From positions 1,798,001 to 1,862,000 of the forward strand of contig CBDBFZ010000003.1 in assembly GCA_965205225.1 (NCBI GenBank): DNA of 64,000 bases. The letters run 5' to 3'. Both the position numbers and the translations under genes were made by a program. A model generated the notes under the pieces. It did no database searches and had not been told where the DNA came from. It saw nothing but the letters and a program-made list of their open reading frames with translations. This document shows, piece after piece, positions 24,663 through 34,600 of this stretch. This DNA is from Litorimonas sp965205225. GTDB lineage: Bacteria; Pseudomonadota; Alphaproteobacteria; Caulobacterales; Maricaulaceae. Each line of letters begins with the position of its first letter. The first letter of the stretch is position 1.

Positions 24663-26162
24663 ATGGTCCGTATCAATCCGAAGAAAACGATATCCAAGGC
24701 GGGCGATGCTAAAGCACCAACCGCCAAAGCGCTTCAGGCCGCGTTCAAGGCACAGAGAGACGCATTTGATGCCGCCCCCTACCCGTCATGGGAGGTTCGC
24801 AAGGCCCGGCTTGAGACACTCCGTGATGTGCTGCGAAAATATGAAAATGACATCAAGCAAACCATCTCGGACGATTTCGGACATCGCTCCAAAGTCGATA
24901 CCGACTTGGGCGATATCATTATGGCTTACAACGACATTCATAATGCTCTGAAAGAGACACCGAAATGGATGATGCGGCGTAAGCGGGCCACATCGCTGAG
25001 CTATAAGCCTGGCTGGAACGAGATCATCCCGCAACCCATGGGCGTGATCGGCATCGTCGTGCCGTGGAATTATCCACTTGGATTGGCGACTGGTCCAATA
25101 ATCGGAGCGCTCGGAGCCGGCAATCGCTGCATGGTCAAGATGAGCGAATATACACCAAAATTCTCAGCCCTGTTCAAGTCGATGATTGAGGAAGTGTTTG
25201 AGCCAGACGTCGTCTATCTCGCCACGGGCGGTGTGGATGTTGCGACCGCTTTCACCCGTCTTCCCTTCGATCATATGCTTTTTACAGGCTCGACCAATGT
25301 CGGGAAAATCGTCGCGAAGGCCGCAGCCGAAAATCTTGTACCCTGTACATTGGAACTCGGCGGCAAATCGCCCGTGCTTATTGATGACAGCGCGAAGATG
25401 GATCTGACAGTCATGCGCATCGTCCAGTCCAAGCTTCTCAATGCGGGTCAGACATGTATCGCCCCGGACTATGTTCTGATGCCTCAGGCCCGGATCGACG
25501 CATTTTCCGATGCCATGATTAAACAGGCTGAAGCGATGTATCCGACATTTGCGGGCAATGACGACTACACATCTGTGATCGCCGACTCTCACTATGCCCG
25601 CCTGCAGACCCTGCTGGAGGACGCAGAAAATAAAGGCGCGAAAATCCGTGTGGCTGGCAATGACAATAAACAACAATTGGCCAAGGAGCGCCGCATTCCG
25701 TTGACCGTCGTGACTGAAACAACCCCTGACATGAAGATCATGCAGGAGGAAATCTTCGGCCCGCTTCTGCCTATCGTCCCATCAGAAACCCTCGAAGATC
25801 AGTTCGCCGCAGTGCAATCCAAGGATCGACCACTGGCGCTGTACTGGTTTGGGGATGACGATGCGAAGCGCGACCGGGTCCTCTACGAAACGCATGCGGG
25901 CGGCGTAACGATCAATGATTGCGCCTGGCATTTTGGTCAAGAAAGTATTGGATTTGGCGGTATCGGACCGTCCGGCATGGGCGCTTACCATGGTGAAGCC
26001 GGCTTTGAGACCTTCAGCCATATGAAGGGTGTTTTCCACCAGAGTACGAGCGGATTGTTTCATGCGCTTAAGCAGAAAATGATGGCGGATATGATGCCGC
26101 CTTATACTGAGGGTACGCAAAAAATGCTCGTCCGAGTCAAAAGCATGGCAGGCATCAAATAG
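24663..26162 (+). CDS. Coniferyl-aldehyde-dehydrogenase-type aldehyde dehydrogenase
   Basis: The 499-residue enzyme oxidises aldehydes to acids with NAD(P)+. It has the catalytic pair Glu231 (TLELGGKSP) and Cys265 (NAGQTCIAPDY), the substrate-side motif VPWNYPLGL and nucleotide-binding FTGSTNVGK. The short spacing and IAPDY after the cysteine mark the class 3 / coniferyl aldehyde dehydrogenase group, which includes enzymes for long-chain and aromatic aldehydes. Its stop touches the ATG of the GMC gene (TAGATG), so the two are cotranscribed. In context it would oxidise the aldehyde that the GMC enzyme produces from an alcohol. Confidence 0.9.
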   Translation: MVRINPKKTISKAGDAKAPTAKALQAAFKAQRDAFDAAPYPSWEVRKARLETLRDVLRKYENDIKQTISDDFGHRSKVDTDLGDIIMAYNDIHNALKETPKWMMRRKRATSLSYKPGWNEIIPQPMGVIGIVVPWNYPLGLATGPIIGALGAGNRCMVKMSEYTPKFSALFKSMIEEVFEPDVVYLATGGVDVATAFTRLPFDHMLFTGSTNVGKIVAKAAAENLVPCTLELGGKSPVLIDDSAKMDLTVMRIVQSKLLNAGQTCIAPDYVLMPQARIDAFSDAMIKQAEAMYPTFAGNDDYTSVIADSHYARLQTLLEDAENKGAKIRVAGNDNKQQLAKERRIPLTVVTETTPDMKIMQEEIFGPLLPIVPSETLEDQFAAVQSKDRPLALYWFGDDDAKRDRVLYETHAGGVTINDCAWHFGQESIGFGGIGPSGMGAYHGEAGFETFSHMKGVFHQSTSGLFHALKQKMMADMMPPYTEGTQKMLVRVKSMAGIK

Positions 26163-27800
26163 ATGGCTGACAATTATGACTATATCGTCGTCGGCGCTGG
26201 GTCCGCTGGGGCCACACTCGCGGCGCGTTTGTCTGAAGATCCTAATGTCTCTGTGCTCTTGCTGGAGGCTGGCGGCACACATCGTCATTGGTCGGTTCGC
26301 ATTCCGATGGCGATGATTGTCAACCTGATCATTAAAGACCGGGACTGGAAGCTTGAAACGGTCCCGCAGAAACAGCTGAATAATCGCCTTGGCAATCAGC
26401 CGCGCGGCAAGATGCTGGGCGGCAGTTCGGGTTCCAACGCCATGATCTATATTCGCGGTCACCGCGAAGATTATGATAATTGGGCACGGATGGGCGCAGA
26501 CGGGTGGAGCTATGATGAGGTCCTGCCCTATTTTAAGAAGAGTCAGAACCGCGAATCTGGTGCCAGTGACTATCACGCCCAAGGCGGGCCGTTAAATGTC
26601 GCGCCTTTGAGAAGCCCGGCTGAGATCAACGACATTCTGATCGAAGCCGGTCGTCAGCTTCAGATTCCGATCAATGAGGATTTCAATGGCGAAAGCCAGG
26701 AAGGTCTTGGCTATTACGAGGTAACGCAGAAGGACGGCGAACGGTGGAGCACCGCGCGCGCGTTTCTTGACCCGGCAGAGGATCGACCCAATCTCACAAT
26801 TATTCAACACGCGCTGAGCGAAGAAATCCTGATCGAAGATGGGCGCGCTGTGGGTGTCCGCTACCGGATTACAAAAGGTGAAAAGCGGACACTCACCGCC
26901 CGCACATGCCGCGAAGTCGTCATATCGGCCGGGGCGTTCGGGTCTCCACAACTTCTATTACTTTCCGGTATCGGCGATAAAACAAATCTTGATCCGCATG
27001 GGATCAAACAGGTCGCGCATGTGCCGGGCGTCGGTCAAAATTTTCACGACCATATCGACATCACACTCTGCTATAAATCTAAGCTCAAAGATCTGTTGGG
27101 GAATTCGATTGGCGGTACATTCCGCCTGATCGGAGAAATTCTCAAATACCGCAAAAACCGGACCGGTATGCTGACCACCAATTATGCCGAGTCAGGTGGA
27201 TTTCTTTATACGGATCCGTCCGAACCTTCACCGGACGTCCAACTCCATATGGTCAGAGCCATCGTCGATGATCATGGCCGCAAGCAGCATCTGGGATTGG
27301 GTTATAGTTGCCATGTCTGCGTCCTGCGGCCGAAGAGCCGCGGCACGGTGACATTGGCCAGCACGAACCCTGAGGATGCGCCCCTGATCGACCCAGCCTT
27401 TCTCGAAGACGAACGCGATCTGAACACGCTCGTTCGCGGCGTGAAGCTGCTGCAGCGCATCTTACGCGCTCCTCCTTTCGATCGCGCCAATGCCAAATCG
27501 CTCTACGCAGCTGATAGTAACGACGAGGCTGAAATTATCGCCGATATCCGAGCGCGCGCCGATACGGTCTACCACCCCGTCGGGACGTGCAAAATGGGCG
27601 TCGACAAAATGGCGGTTGTGGACCCGCGCCTGCGCGTTCAGGGCGTTGAGGGTCTGCGCGTCGCTGACGCATCCATCATGCCGCAGATTGTCTCCGGCAA
27701 TACTAATGCCCCGTCCATCATGATCGGTGAAAAGGCCGCCGACATGATCAAAGAGGACTGGACCAACCGAGACCAAGGAGCTTCGCTTGCGGCTAAATAG
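26163..27800 (+). CDS. GMC-family alcohol dehydrogenase/oxidase (choline dehydrogenase-like)
   Basis: The 545-residue flavoprotein has the N-terminal FAD fold VVGAGSAGATLAARL, the GMC signature region GKMLGGSSGSNAMIYIRGH, the second signature SAGAFGSPQLLLLSGIG and the C-terminal active-site pair: His in YHPVGTCKMG and Asn in VSGNTNAPSIM. Such enzymes oxidise primary alcohols, including long-chain ones (AlkJ-type), to aldehydes. There is no gap to the upstream aldehyde dehydrogenase gene and a 14-base overlap with the downstream sulfatase. The set suggests sulfate ester to alcohol to aldehyde to acid. No signal peptide is seen, so it is probably cytoplasmic or membrane-associated. Confidence 0.92.
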   Translation: MADNYDYIVVGAGSAGATLAARLSEDPNVSVLLLEAGGTHRHWSVRIPMAMIVNLIIKDRDWKLETVPQKQLNNRLGNQPRGKMLGGSSGSNAMIYIRGHREDYDNWARMGADGWSYDEVLPYFKKSQNRESGASDYHAQGGPLNVAPLRSPAEINDILIEAGRQLQIPINEDFNGESQEGLGYYEVTQKDGERWSTARAFLDPAEDRPNLTIIQHALSEEILIEDGRAVGVRYRITKGEKRTLTARTCREVVISAGAFGSPQLLLLSGIGDKTNLDPHGIKQVAHVPGVGQNFHDHIDITLCYKSKLKDLLGNSIGGTFRLIGEILKYRKNRTGMLTTNYAESGGFLYTDPSEPSPDVQLHMVRAIVDDHGRKQHLGLGYSCHVCVLRPKSRGTVTLASTNPEDAPLIDPAFLEDERDLNTLVRGVKLLQRILRAPPFDRANAKSLYAADSNDEAEIIADIRARADTVYHPVGTCKMGVDKMAVVDPRLRVQGVEGLRVADASIMPQIVSGNTNAPSIMIGEKAADMIKEDWTNRDQGASLAAK

Positions 27801-29718
27801 ATTTGGGGCACTCGCCTTCCTTCTGATCGCGGCTCCTGCCCATGCGCAGGAGGTCAGCCCATTTGTCACGCAGGCCCATGCCGAAGCAGAGGCTCGGCTT
27901 GATTTTACCGATCAGCGGGATTTCGATCGAGCGAGACGGGGGTTTCTGGGCACATCCGACATCCTTCCCATTCCCGGCCCTGAAGGCTCACCCCTACCGA
28001 CCTTTGATCCAGAGAGCCTCGACTTTCTGAAAACCGAACGGCCCGGAACTGTGCATCCCGCTCTGTGGCGGCAATCGCAACTCAATGCGATGCACGGATT
28101 GTTCAAAGTGACGGACGGTATCTATCAGGTGCGCGGGTTTGACCTGTCGAACTTGTCCGTGATTGAAGGCGACACAGGATGGATCATTGTCGATCCCCTT
28201 ATCACGCGTGAAGCGGCGGCAGCGGCCCTGAAGCTGATCAATGATACGCTGGGCGAGCGGCCTGTCTCTGCAATCATTTTCACCCATAGCCATGTCGACC
28301 ATTATGGCGGCGTATGCGGGGTTTTGCCGGACACGGGCGACATCCCAATCATAGCGCCCGCCAATTTCGTTGTGGAATCCGTCTCCGAGAATGTCCTGGC
28401 GGGTAATGCGATGAGCCGCCGGGCCTCCTACATGTTCGGCGGTTTGCTGACCAAAGGTCCAGACGCCATGGTCGGCGCAGGTCTTGGTCCGGGCATCAGC
28501 ACCGGAACACCCGGTATCGTAACTCCCACGATCGACATCACAGACAATTTTGCAACGCATATAGTCGACGGGGTGGAAATGGAATTCATGCTGACACAGG
28601 GCGCGGAAGCCCCGTCAGAATTCATGTTCTACATCCCGGAACACCGCGCCTTTATGCAGGCTGAGATCATCAATCACACGCTGCATAATCTCTACACGCC
28701 GCGCGGGGCCAAGGTCCGGCATGGACGGCTCTGGTCTAGCTATATCGACATGGCCATCCAGCGTTATGCCGACCGGACAGACGTGTCTTTCGGATCACAT
28801 CATTGGCCAGTCTGGGGCGAAGTCGATGTGCGCAATTTATGGGTAGGGCAGCGTGATCTCTACCGCGTCATCCATGACCAGACAGTGCGCCTGGCCAATC
28901 AGGGATATACGATCAACGAAATCCCGGATCTGATCACCTTGCCAGACAGTGTGACCAGCGAGTTCGCCAATCGCGGCTATTACGGCACCGTCAGTCACAA
29001 TAGCCGCGCGCAATATAATCTCTATTTTGGCTATTTTGACGGTAATCCAGCCAATCTTGATCCGCTCACGCCCGTGCAGGAAGGTCAGCAGTTTGTCGAC
29101 TATGCGGGCGGAGCGGATGTGCTGCTTGTAAAAGCACGCAGCGACATAGCAGACGGTCAGTTGAAACGCGCGGCGACCGCACTCAACCATCTGGTCTTTG
29201 CCGATCCTGGCAATCGGGACGCTGCCAATTTACTGGCCGACGTCTATACACAGATGGCCTTTGCCTCAGAAAGTGGCCCTTGGCGTAATTTCTATCTAAC
29301 CGGCGCACAGGAACTGAGAACTGGCATCGCGCCACTCCCCGTTCCAACCACCGCCAATGCCGATACTGTCAGCGCCATTCCACTGACCATGATTTTCGAT
29401 CTGATGGCGGTTAGGCTGGATCCGGACAAAGCAGAAGACGACCGAGCCATAAACATGGTGATGACAGATACAGGAGAGACAGCGCATCTATTCGTCTCGG
29501 GCGGCGCACTGCATCACCGGATGGGCATGACGGACGAAAATGCGCCAACCCTCACCATCTCTCGCGAGGATTTTGACCGATTGAACCTTAAACAAACCAG
29601 CATCGTCAGATTGCTTCTGAGCCGCAAGGCGAAGCTGTCCGGCAATCCGTTCAAGATCAAAGCCTTCTTCGCCCAGATAGAAGAACCGCCCTTCTGGTTC
29701 GAAATCGTCCGGCCCTGA
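27787..29718 (+). CDS. Secreted alkyl/aryl sulfatase, metallo-beta-lactamase fold (BDS1/SdsA type)
   Basis: The 643-residue protein starts at a TTG (27787) with a good AAGGAG site six bases upstream, overlapping the GMC gene by 14 bases. It has a Sec signal (LLIAAPAHA-QE). The zinc motif THSHVDHYGG (His167, His169, Asp171, His172) is intact, and the family features YMFGGLLTKGP, AEAPSEFMFYIPE and FGSHHWPVWG are present. A C-terminal SCP2-like domain (about residues 520-640) completes the SdsA1/BDS1 architecture. These enzymes hydrolyse primary alkyl sulfates such as SDS to sulfate and the alcohol, in the periplasm. The alcohol would feed the GMC and aldehyde dehydrogenases. Confidence 0.93.
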   Translation: MRLNRFGALAFLLIAAPAHAQEVSPFVTQAHAEAEARLDFTDQRDFDRARRGFLGTSDILPIPGPEGSPLPTFDPESLDFLKTERPGTVHPALWRQSQLNAMHGLFKVTDGIYQVRGFDLSNLSVIEGDTGWIIVDPLITREAAAAALKLINDTLGERPVSAIIFTHSHVDHYGGVCGVLPDTGDIPIIAPANFVVESVSENVLAGNAMSRRASYMFGGLLTKGPDAMVGAGLGPGISTGTPGIVTPTIDITDNFATHIVDGVEMEFMLTQGAEAPSEFMFYIPEHRAFMQAEIINHTLHNLYTPRGAKVRHGRLWSSYIDMAIQRYADRTDVSFGSHHWPVWGEVDVRNLWVGQRDLYRVIHDQTVRLANQGYTINEIPDLITLPDSVTSEFANRGYYGTVSHNSRAQYNLYFGYFDGNPANLDPLTPVQEGQQFVDYAGGADVLLVKARSDIADGQLKRAATALNHLVFADPGNRDAANLLADVYTQMAFASESGPWRNFYLTGAQELRTGIAPLPVPTTANADTVSAIPLTMIFDLMAVRLDPDKAEDDRAINMVMTDTGETAHLFVSGGALHHRMGMTDENAPTLTISREDFDRLNLKQTSIVRLLLSRKAKLSGNPFKIKAFFAQIEEPPFWFEIVRP

Positions 29719-29867
29719 TCAAGCAAAGCAATTGAAGGCAAGGCTTTACAGCGCCGCCCGGTGCAGTCACTCCGAACCTATGTCGAATGAAACTCTGAAA
29801 CTGGCGCAGCACGTCCTGCGGAAATGGCTGACCGGTCACACCTGATCCACGTCCTCAAACAGACAAT

Positions 29868-29981
29868 ATGATCAACAAGAGAGACCTAATGGACAGACCC
29901 ACTTATCAGACGATGATGCGCGGCGCAGGCCAACCTCTCTTCCTTGGTGCGGCATACGGATCCTTGGTCCGGACCTTCTAG
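29868..29981 (+). CDS. Small ORF of unknown function (possible gene remnant)
   Basis: A 37-codon frame from ATG 29868 (or 30 codons from ATG 29889 behind AAGAGAGACC) reads MDRPTYQTMMRGAGQPLFLG before TAG at 29979. The ribosome site is fair, but I recognise no family. It may be the 5' end of a lost gene at the border between the sulfatase cluster and the lower-GC efflux block. The flanking bases (29719-29867) show nothing else. Confidence 0.25.
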   Translation: MINKRDLMDRPTYQTMMRGAGQPLFLGAAYGSLVRTF

Positions 29982-29993
29982 TAAGATAGGGTC

Positions 29994-30416
29994 ATGTTTT
30001 TTCAACTTTCTCTGGGCACGCTGCTACTCATTTTAACGATAGTCGTCGAAGTCTTTTTTATAGATGTTGCCATCAAAGGTCTGACGCATTTCGGGCCTAG
30101 ACTTTCGAAGAGTAAGTCAGCATTCGGGTTCATCATAGCTTTGACTTGCACCGCTCTGTGGTTGTTGGCTGCACTGACTGTTGCAACTTGGCTTTGGGCC
30201 ATAACCTTTGTGATCCTTGGGGTATTTGAGACTTTGGAGCTCGCACTCTATTTTTCGATGGTGTCGTTCACAACGCTCGGTTACGGCGACGTGACCTTGC
30301 CGGTCGATATCAGGCTCCTATCAGGATTTATCGCAGCTAACGGGTTGGTGTTGTTCGGGCTAAACACGGCTTTTCTAATTGAAGTGATGGCTCGCTTCAG
30401 GGGGGAGAACACGTAG
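29994..30416 (+). CDS. Two-helix potassium-channel-like protein
   Basis: The 140-residue membrane protein has a K+ selectivity filter, TTLGYGD at residues 93-99. It sits in the pore loop between a helix of roughly residues 46-75 and a last helix GFIAANGLVLFGLNTAFLIE. An additional N-terminal hydrophobic segment (about 5-26) gives three membrane spans. There is no RCK or cyclic-nucleotide domain, so regulation is not evident. It is a member of the bacterial ion-channel (Ion_trans_2) family. It precedes an RND efflux operon in the same direction and has similarly lower GC, so the two may have arrived together. Confidence 0.85.
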   Translation: MFFQLSLGTLLLILTIVVEVFFIDVAIKGLTHFGPRLSKSKSAFGFIIALTCTALWLLAALTVATWLWAITFVILGVFETLELALYFSMVSFTTLGYGDVTLPVDIRLLSGFIAANGLVLFGLNTAFLIEVMARFRGENT

Positions 30417-30540
30417 ATGGAAACTACATTGTTCCGGGTCGATAGTTTTTTGGCTTTCACAGAAAACTTTTTGGTCAGCTCACTGAGTTCTTGACTGGCA
30501 GCGAAATAGAAGCATTCCAGTGAGAATGGAGAATAATCAC

Positions 30541-31605
30541 ATGAATCGTATCCTATTGCGCATCGGGTCAACTTTGGCTTTGGCAACATTCTTGTTGGCT
30601 TGCTCGGGGGAGCAGCTGGTTGAAGAAGCAGAGGTTATTAGGCCAGCCAAGCTCATTGAGTTGACGTCAGAATCTAATGTTCGAACCTTCACGTCCCCAG
30701 CCGTCATCAATGCATCGAAATCTGCTGATTTGACGTTTCAGGTTGGCGGAGAACTCACCCAGCTCTCGGTGCTGGAAGGTCAAGAGGTGCGCCGAGGGGA
30801 AGTCATTGGTAGATTAGATCAACGCGCCTATCGAAATGAAGTTGCTCAGGCGAGAACCGCTTTTGAGTCTGCTAAAGCCGAATTTGATCGAGCCGACCGT
30901 CTAATCGCCGCAAATGCCATCTCTCGGTCAACATATGATCAGCGCAAGACGCAACTTGATGTAGCTCGGGCACAATTGGATACTGCCAATAAAGCTATCG
31001 AAGACACGGTTTTACGGAGTCCGTTTGCAGGCGTTGTTTCCACCAAGCATGTTTCTGAATTCCAGAACATTCAGCCGCTCGAAGCGATTGTAACCATCCA
31101 GACGACAGGTTCTGCCGAAGCGGAAGTAAATATCCCTGCGTCATTGGTTGCGCAATCTGGACGTATGAATATTACCGATACAGTCGTTGTACTCGATTCT
31201 GCGCCAGATCAGCGCGTGCCAGCAAGTTTCTTATCAATTTCAACTCAAGCGGATCCTCAGACACAAACCTATCGAACCAAGTTCGGATTCACACCTCCAG
31301 ATAGTTTAACAATCTTACCAGGAATGTCTGGACAGGTCATTTCTACAGCAATTATCGTCGATGAAACCGGTCAAGAGGAGCAAATTAAAGTACCTCTTGG
31401 GGCAATTCTGACCGAGGGGGAAGCTCAGTATGTGTGGATTGTCGATTCAGAAACGATGACTGTTTCACGACGTGAAATTGAGATCGGGCCCAACATTGGG
31501 TCAGAGCTAGTCGTCGAGAGTGGGCTGATCGTTGGTGATACCATCGTTGGCGCTGGGGCCTCTTACCTGCACGAAGGCATGCAGATTCGGGCATACGAAA
31601 ACTAG
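30541..31605 (+). CDS. RND efflux periplasmic adaptor (membrane fusion lipoprotein)
   Basis: The 354-residue adaptor starts at the ATG at 30541 (GGAG nine bases upstream; the GTG at 30520 is less likely). A lipobox LLAC places a lipid on Cys21, anchoring it in the inner membrane. It has a biotinyl-lipoyl half motif (GGELTQLSVLEGQEVRRGEV), an alpha-helical hairpin (residues about 95-150) and the second lipoyl half (LRSPFAGVVSTKHVSEFQ), followed by beta-barrel domains. It links the RND pump at 31609 to the NodT-type channel at 34679. The stop is 3 bases before the pump start, so they form one operon. Confidence 0.9.
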   Translation: MNRILLRIGSTLALATFLLACSGEQLVEEAEVIRPAKLIELTSESNVRTFTSPAVINASKSADLTFQVGGELTQLSVLEGQEVRRGEVIGRLDQRAYRNEVAQARTAFESAKAEFDRADRLIAANAISRSTYDQRKTQLDVARAQLDTANKAIEDTVLRSPFAGVVSTKHVSEFQNIQPLEAIVTIQTTGSAEAEVNIPASLVAQSGRMNITDTVVVLDSAPDQRVPASFLSISTQADPQTQTYRTKFGFTPPDSLTILPGMSGQVISTAIIVDETGQEEQIKVPLGAILTEGEAQYVWIVDSETMTVSRREIEIGPNIGSELVVESGLIVGDTIVGAGASYLHEGMQIRAYEN

Positions 31606-31608
31606 ACC

Positions 31609-34600
31609 ATGGTCAATCCCGCAGAATTTGCGATTCACAATCGCCTGATCAGCTTCCTTGTACTGGCTGCCACTATGATCGGTGGATGGTATGCCTATGA
31701 AAATATGGCTCGTTTCGAGGATCCAGAATTTACGATCCGGACGGCTGAGATTATCACACAATATCCTGGCGCGTCCCCCGAAGAGGTAGCCAATGAAGTT
31801 ACTGAGCCTCTGGAAACGGCCATTCAACAACTTCAAGAAGTTGATGAAATTCGATCTGTTTCTTCGGATGGCTTGTCGAGAATTAGCGTCGATATTCTCT
31901 ACGAATTCTCGCCCGACAAAGAAGCTCTTCAAACAATATTTGCGAAAGTTCGCAATAAAGTCGGCGACGCACAGATCCAACTGCCCCAAGGCGCTGCGGA
32001 GACAATCGTCAATGATGACTTCGGCGATGTATATGGCCTGAACTATCTTCTCACTGGCGAAGGCTATTCTCCCAAAGAGTTACTAGACTATGCCAAACGG
32101 CTTCGGATCAACTTGCTCACCGTCGATGGCGTCGGGAAAGTCGCGATCAATGGCGATCAGCGCGAAGCGATCTATGTCGAAATTTCCCGGCAGTCTGCCA
32201 ACGCACTCGGGGTCTCCGTTAATCAGGTCTACAATGATCTGGCGCAGCAAAATTCCATCGTCTCCGCCGGTAATGTCCAGGTCGGTGATCTTCGCCTGGC
32301 CATTACGCCAACTGGTGCAGTCGACTCGGTCATTGCGATCGAGAACATCGTCGTCGCGACAGGCAGTGAAGGGCGCCTAGTCTATCTAAAAGACATTGCC
32401 GATGTCAGTCGAGACTATGTGGATCCGCCGCAACTGGTCATGCGTTGGAATGGGGAGCCTGCAATTGGTGTCGCTGTGTCGAACATCACAGGTGCCAATG
32501 TCGTGAAAATGGGCGAAGGCATTGATATAAAACTCAATGATATTCGCGACCAGCTGCCAATCGGTATGGAGTTGCATGAATATTACCATCAGGGTAAAAT
32601 TGTCAAAGTTGCCGTTAATGACTTCGCGATTAATGTCGTGCTCGCACTTGTCATCGTGCTGGTTACGCTTCTGATATTCATGGGGTTGAGGTCAGCCGTC
32701 ATAATTGGTGCAGTATTGCTATTCACGATCGCGGCGACGCTGGCGACAATGTATCTGATGAGTATTCCCATGCACCGCATTTCCCTCGGCGCGCTGATCA
32801 TTGCCTTGGGCATGCTCGTCGATAACGCCATCGTTGTCACGGAAGGCATTTTGGTCGGCACGAAACAGGGACGTCGAAAACTCGATATTGCCAAAGAAGT
32901 CGTCAACAAGACGAAGTGGCCGCTATTGGGCGGAACACTTGTCGGAGTGATCGCTTTTGCACCCATCGGATTTGCGCCAGGCAGCACGGCGGAATATACA
33001 GGGCATCTATTCTGGGTAGTGATGATCTCTTTACTGTTCTCTTGGGTGTTTGCGATTACGGTCGTACCATTCTTCGGAGATTTACTGTTCAAGGAAAGTA
33101 CTGATGCCGGTGTGACTGAGGTCACCGATGGCCAGTTCATGAGGACCTATAAGTCCTTCATGCGCGGCGTGCTAAAAGCACGATGGGTTGCGATCGGGCT
33201 GACGATGGGATTGTTTGCAGTCGCAATGTGGGGCTTCCAATTCGTGAAGCCGGGTTTTTTCCCCGCTTCGACCACGCCGCAAATTGTAGTTGATTATTGG
33301 CTTCCTGAGGGAACAGACATTTCGGTGACAAGTGCCGACATGTTTGAGTTGGAAGATCAACTCGCTGCTATGGACGGTATTCAGGACATTCAGACACTGG
33401 TCGGTGGTGGAGGTCTCCGTTACATGTTGGTTTATGCGCCTGAAGCGCCGACCAGCTCTTATGGGCAATTTCTGCTCAAGACTGAGAGTTATGATGTCAT
33501 CAGCGGTCTGATACCGCAAATTCAATCAGTGATAGATGCGAATTATCCCAATGCTCAGGCGAAAGTCTGGCAGTTCCAGCTTGGCCCAGGCGGAGGCTCT
33601 AAAATTGAGGCTGAATTCGCGGGCCCAAATCCGGTTATTCTCCGTCAACTCGCAAATGAAGCTAAGTCGATTTATGCGGTCGATGGCCGGGCGATCTTGA
33701 TCAGAGATGACTGGCGACAGCAACGCCCCGTGATCGAACCGATCTACAACGAAACGCGCGGACGTCGTCTGGGTGTTTCGCGTGAAGACGTCGCCAATGC
33801 AATTGCGACGAATTTCAGGGGGCGGACTATTGGTGTCTACCGGGAAGATGATACGCAAATTCCCATTATAGCTCGTGCACCAGCGGCTGAACGCTCCGAT
33901 GCGCTCGATATTCGCGGGATACTCGTGCCAAGTCAGACGACAGGGCAAGTTGTTCCAATCAGTGAGGTTGTGGACGGGTTCCGGACGATATGGCGCGACG
34001 GACGGCTCAAGCGTGTTGACCGTATTCTGACGATCAAAGCACAAGCTGATCCGGTCGCTGGCGATCTTGCATCTGACCTGTTCTCGCGAGTACGTCCGCA
34101 GATCGAAGCTATGGACTTGCCGCCGGGTTACACGCTGAATTGGGGCGGTGAATATGGCGACAGTGCGGAAGCCAACGGAGCGCTCGCGAAGACGATTCCG
34201 TTCGGTTTCTTGGTGATGGTTCTAGTCGTGGTCGTTCTGTTCAACGCAATCCGCCAGCCTATAGTGATCTGGTTGGTTGTGCCGCTGTCTTTGATTGGTG
34301 TGGTCTTTGGTCTGGTGGTCACAGATACGCCACTTGAGTTCATGGCCATCCTAGGCCTGCTTTCGCTCTCGGGATTGTTGATCAAGAACGCTATCGTTCT
34401 GGTCGACCAAATGGATATTGAAATTAAGGACGGTAAAGCTCGGTTTGACGCGATCGTGGATTCGGCTGCCAGCCGTGTCCGTCCCGTGATGATGGGATCA
34501 TTGACGACCGTTTTAGGGGTTATCCCATTATTCGGGGATGCCTTCTTTAAGTCCATGGCCGTTGTGTTGGTTTTCGGACTGTCATTTGCGACCGTCCTGA

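Noticed and set aside
30417..30494. 25-codon frame directly after the potassium channel stop (METTLFRVDSFLAF start)
   Set aside because: No ribosome site separate from the channel gene, no recognisable family, and the sequence looks like upstream leader of the efflux operon.
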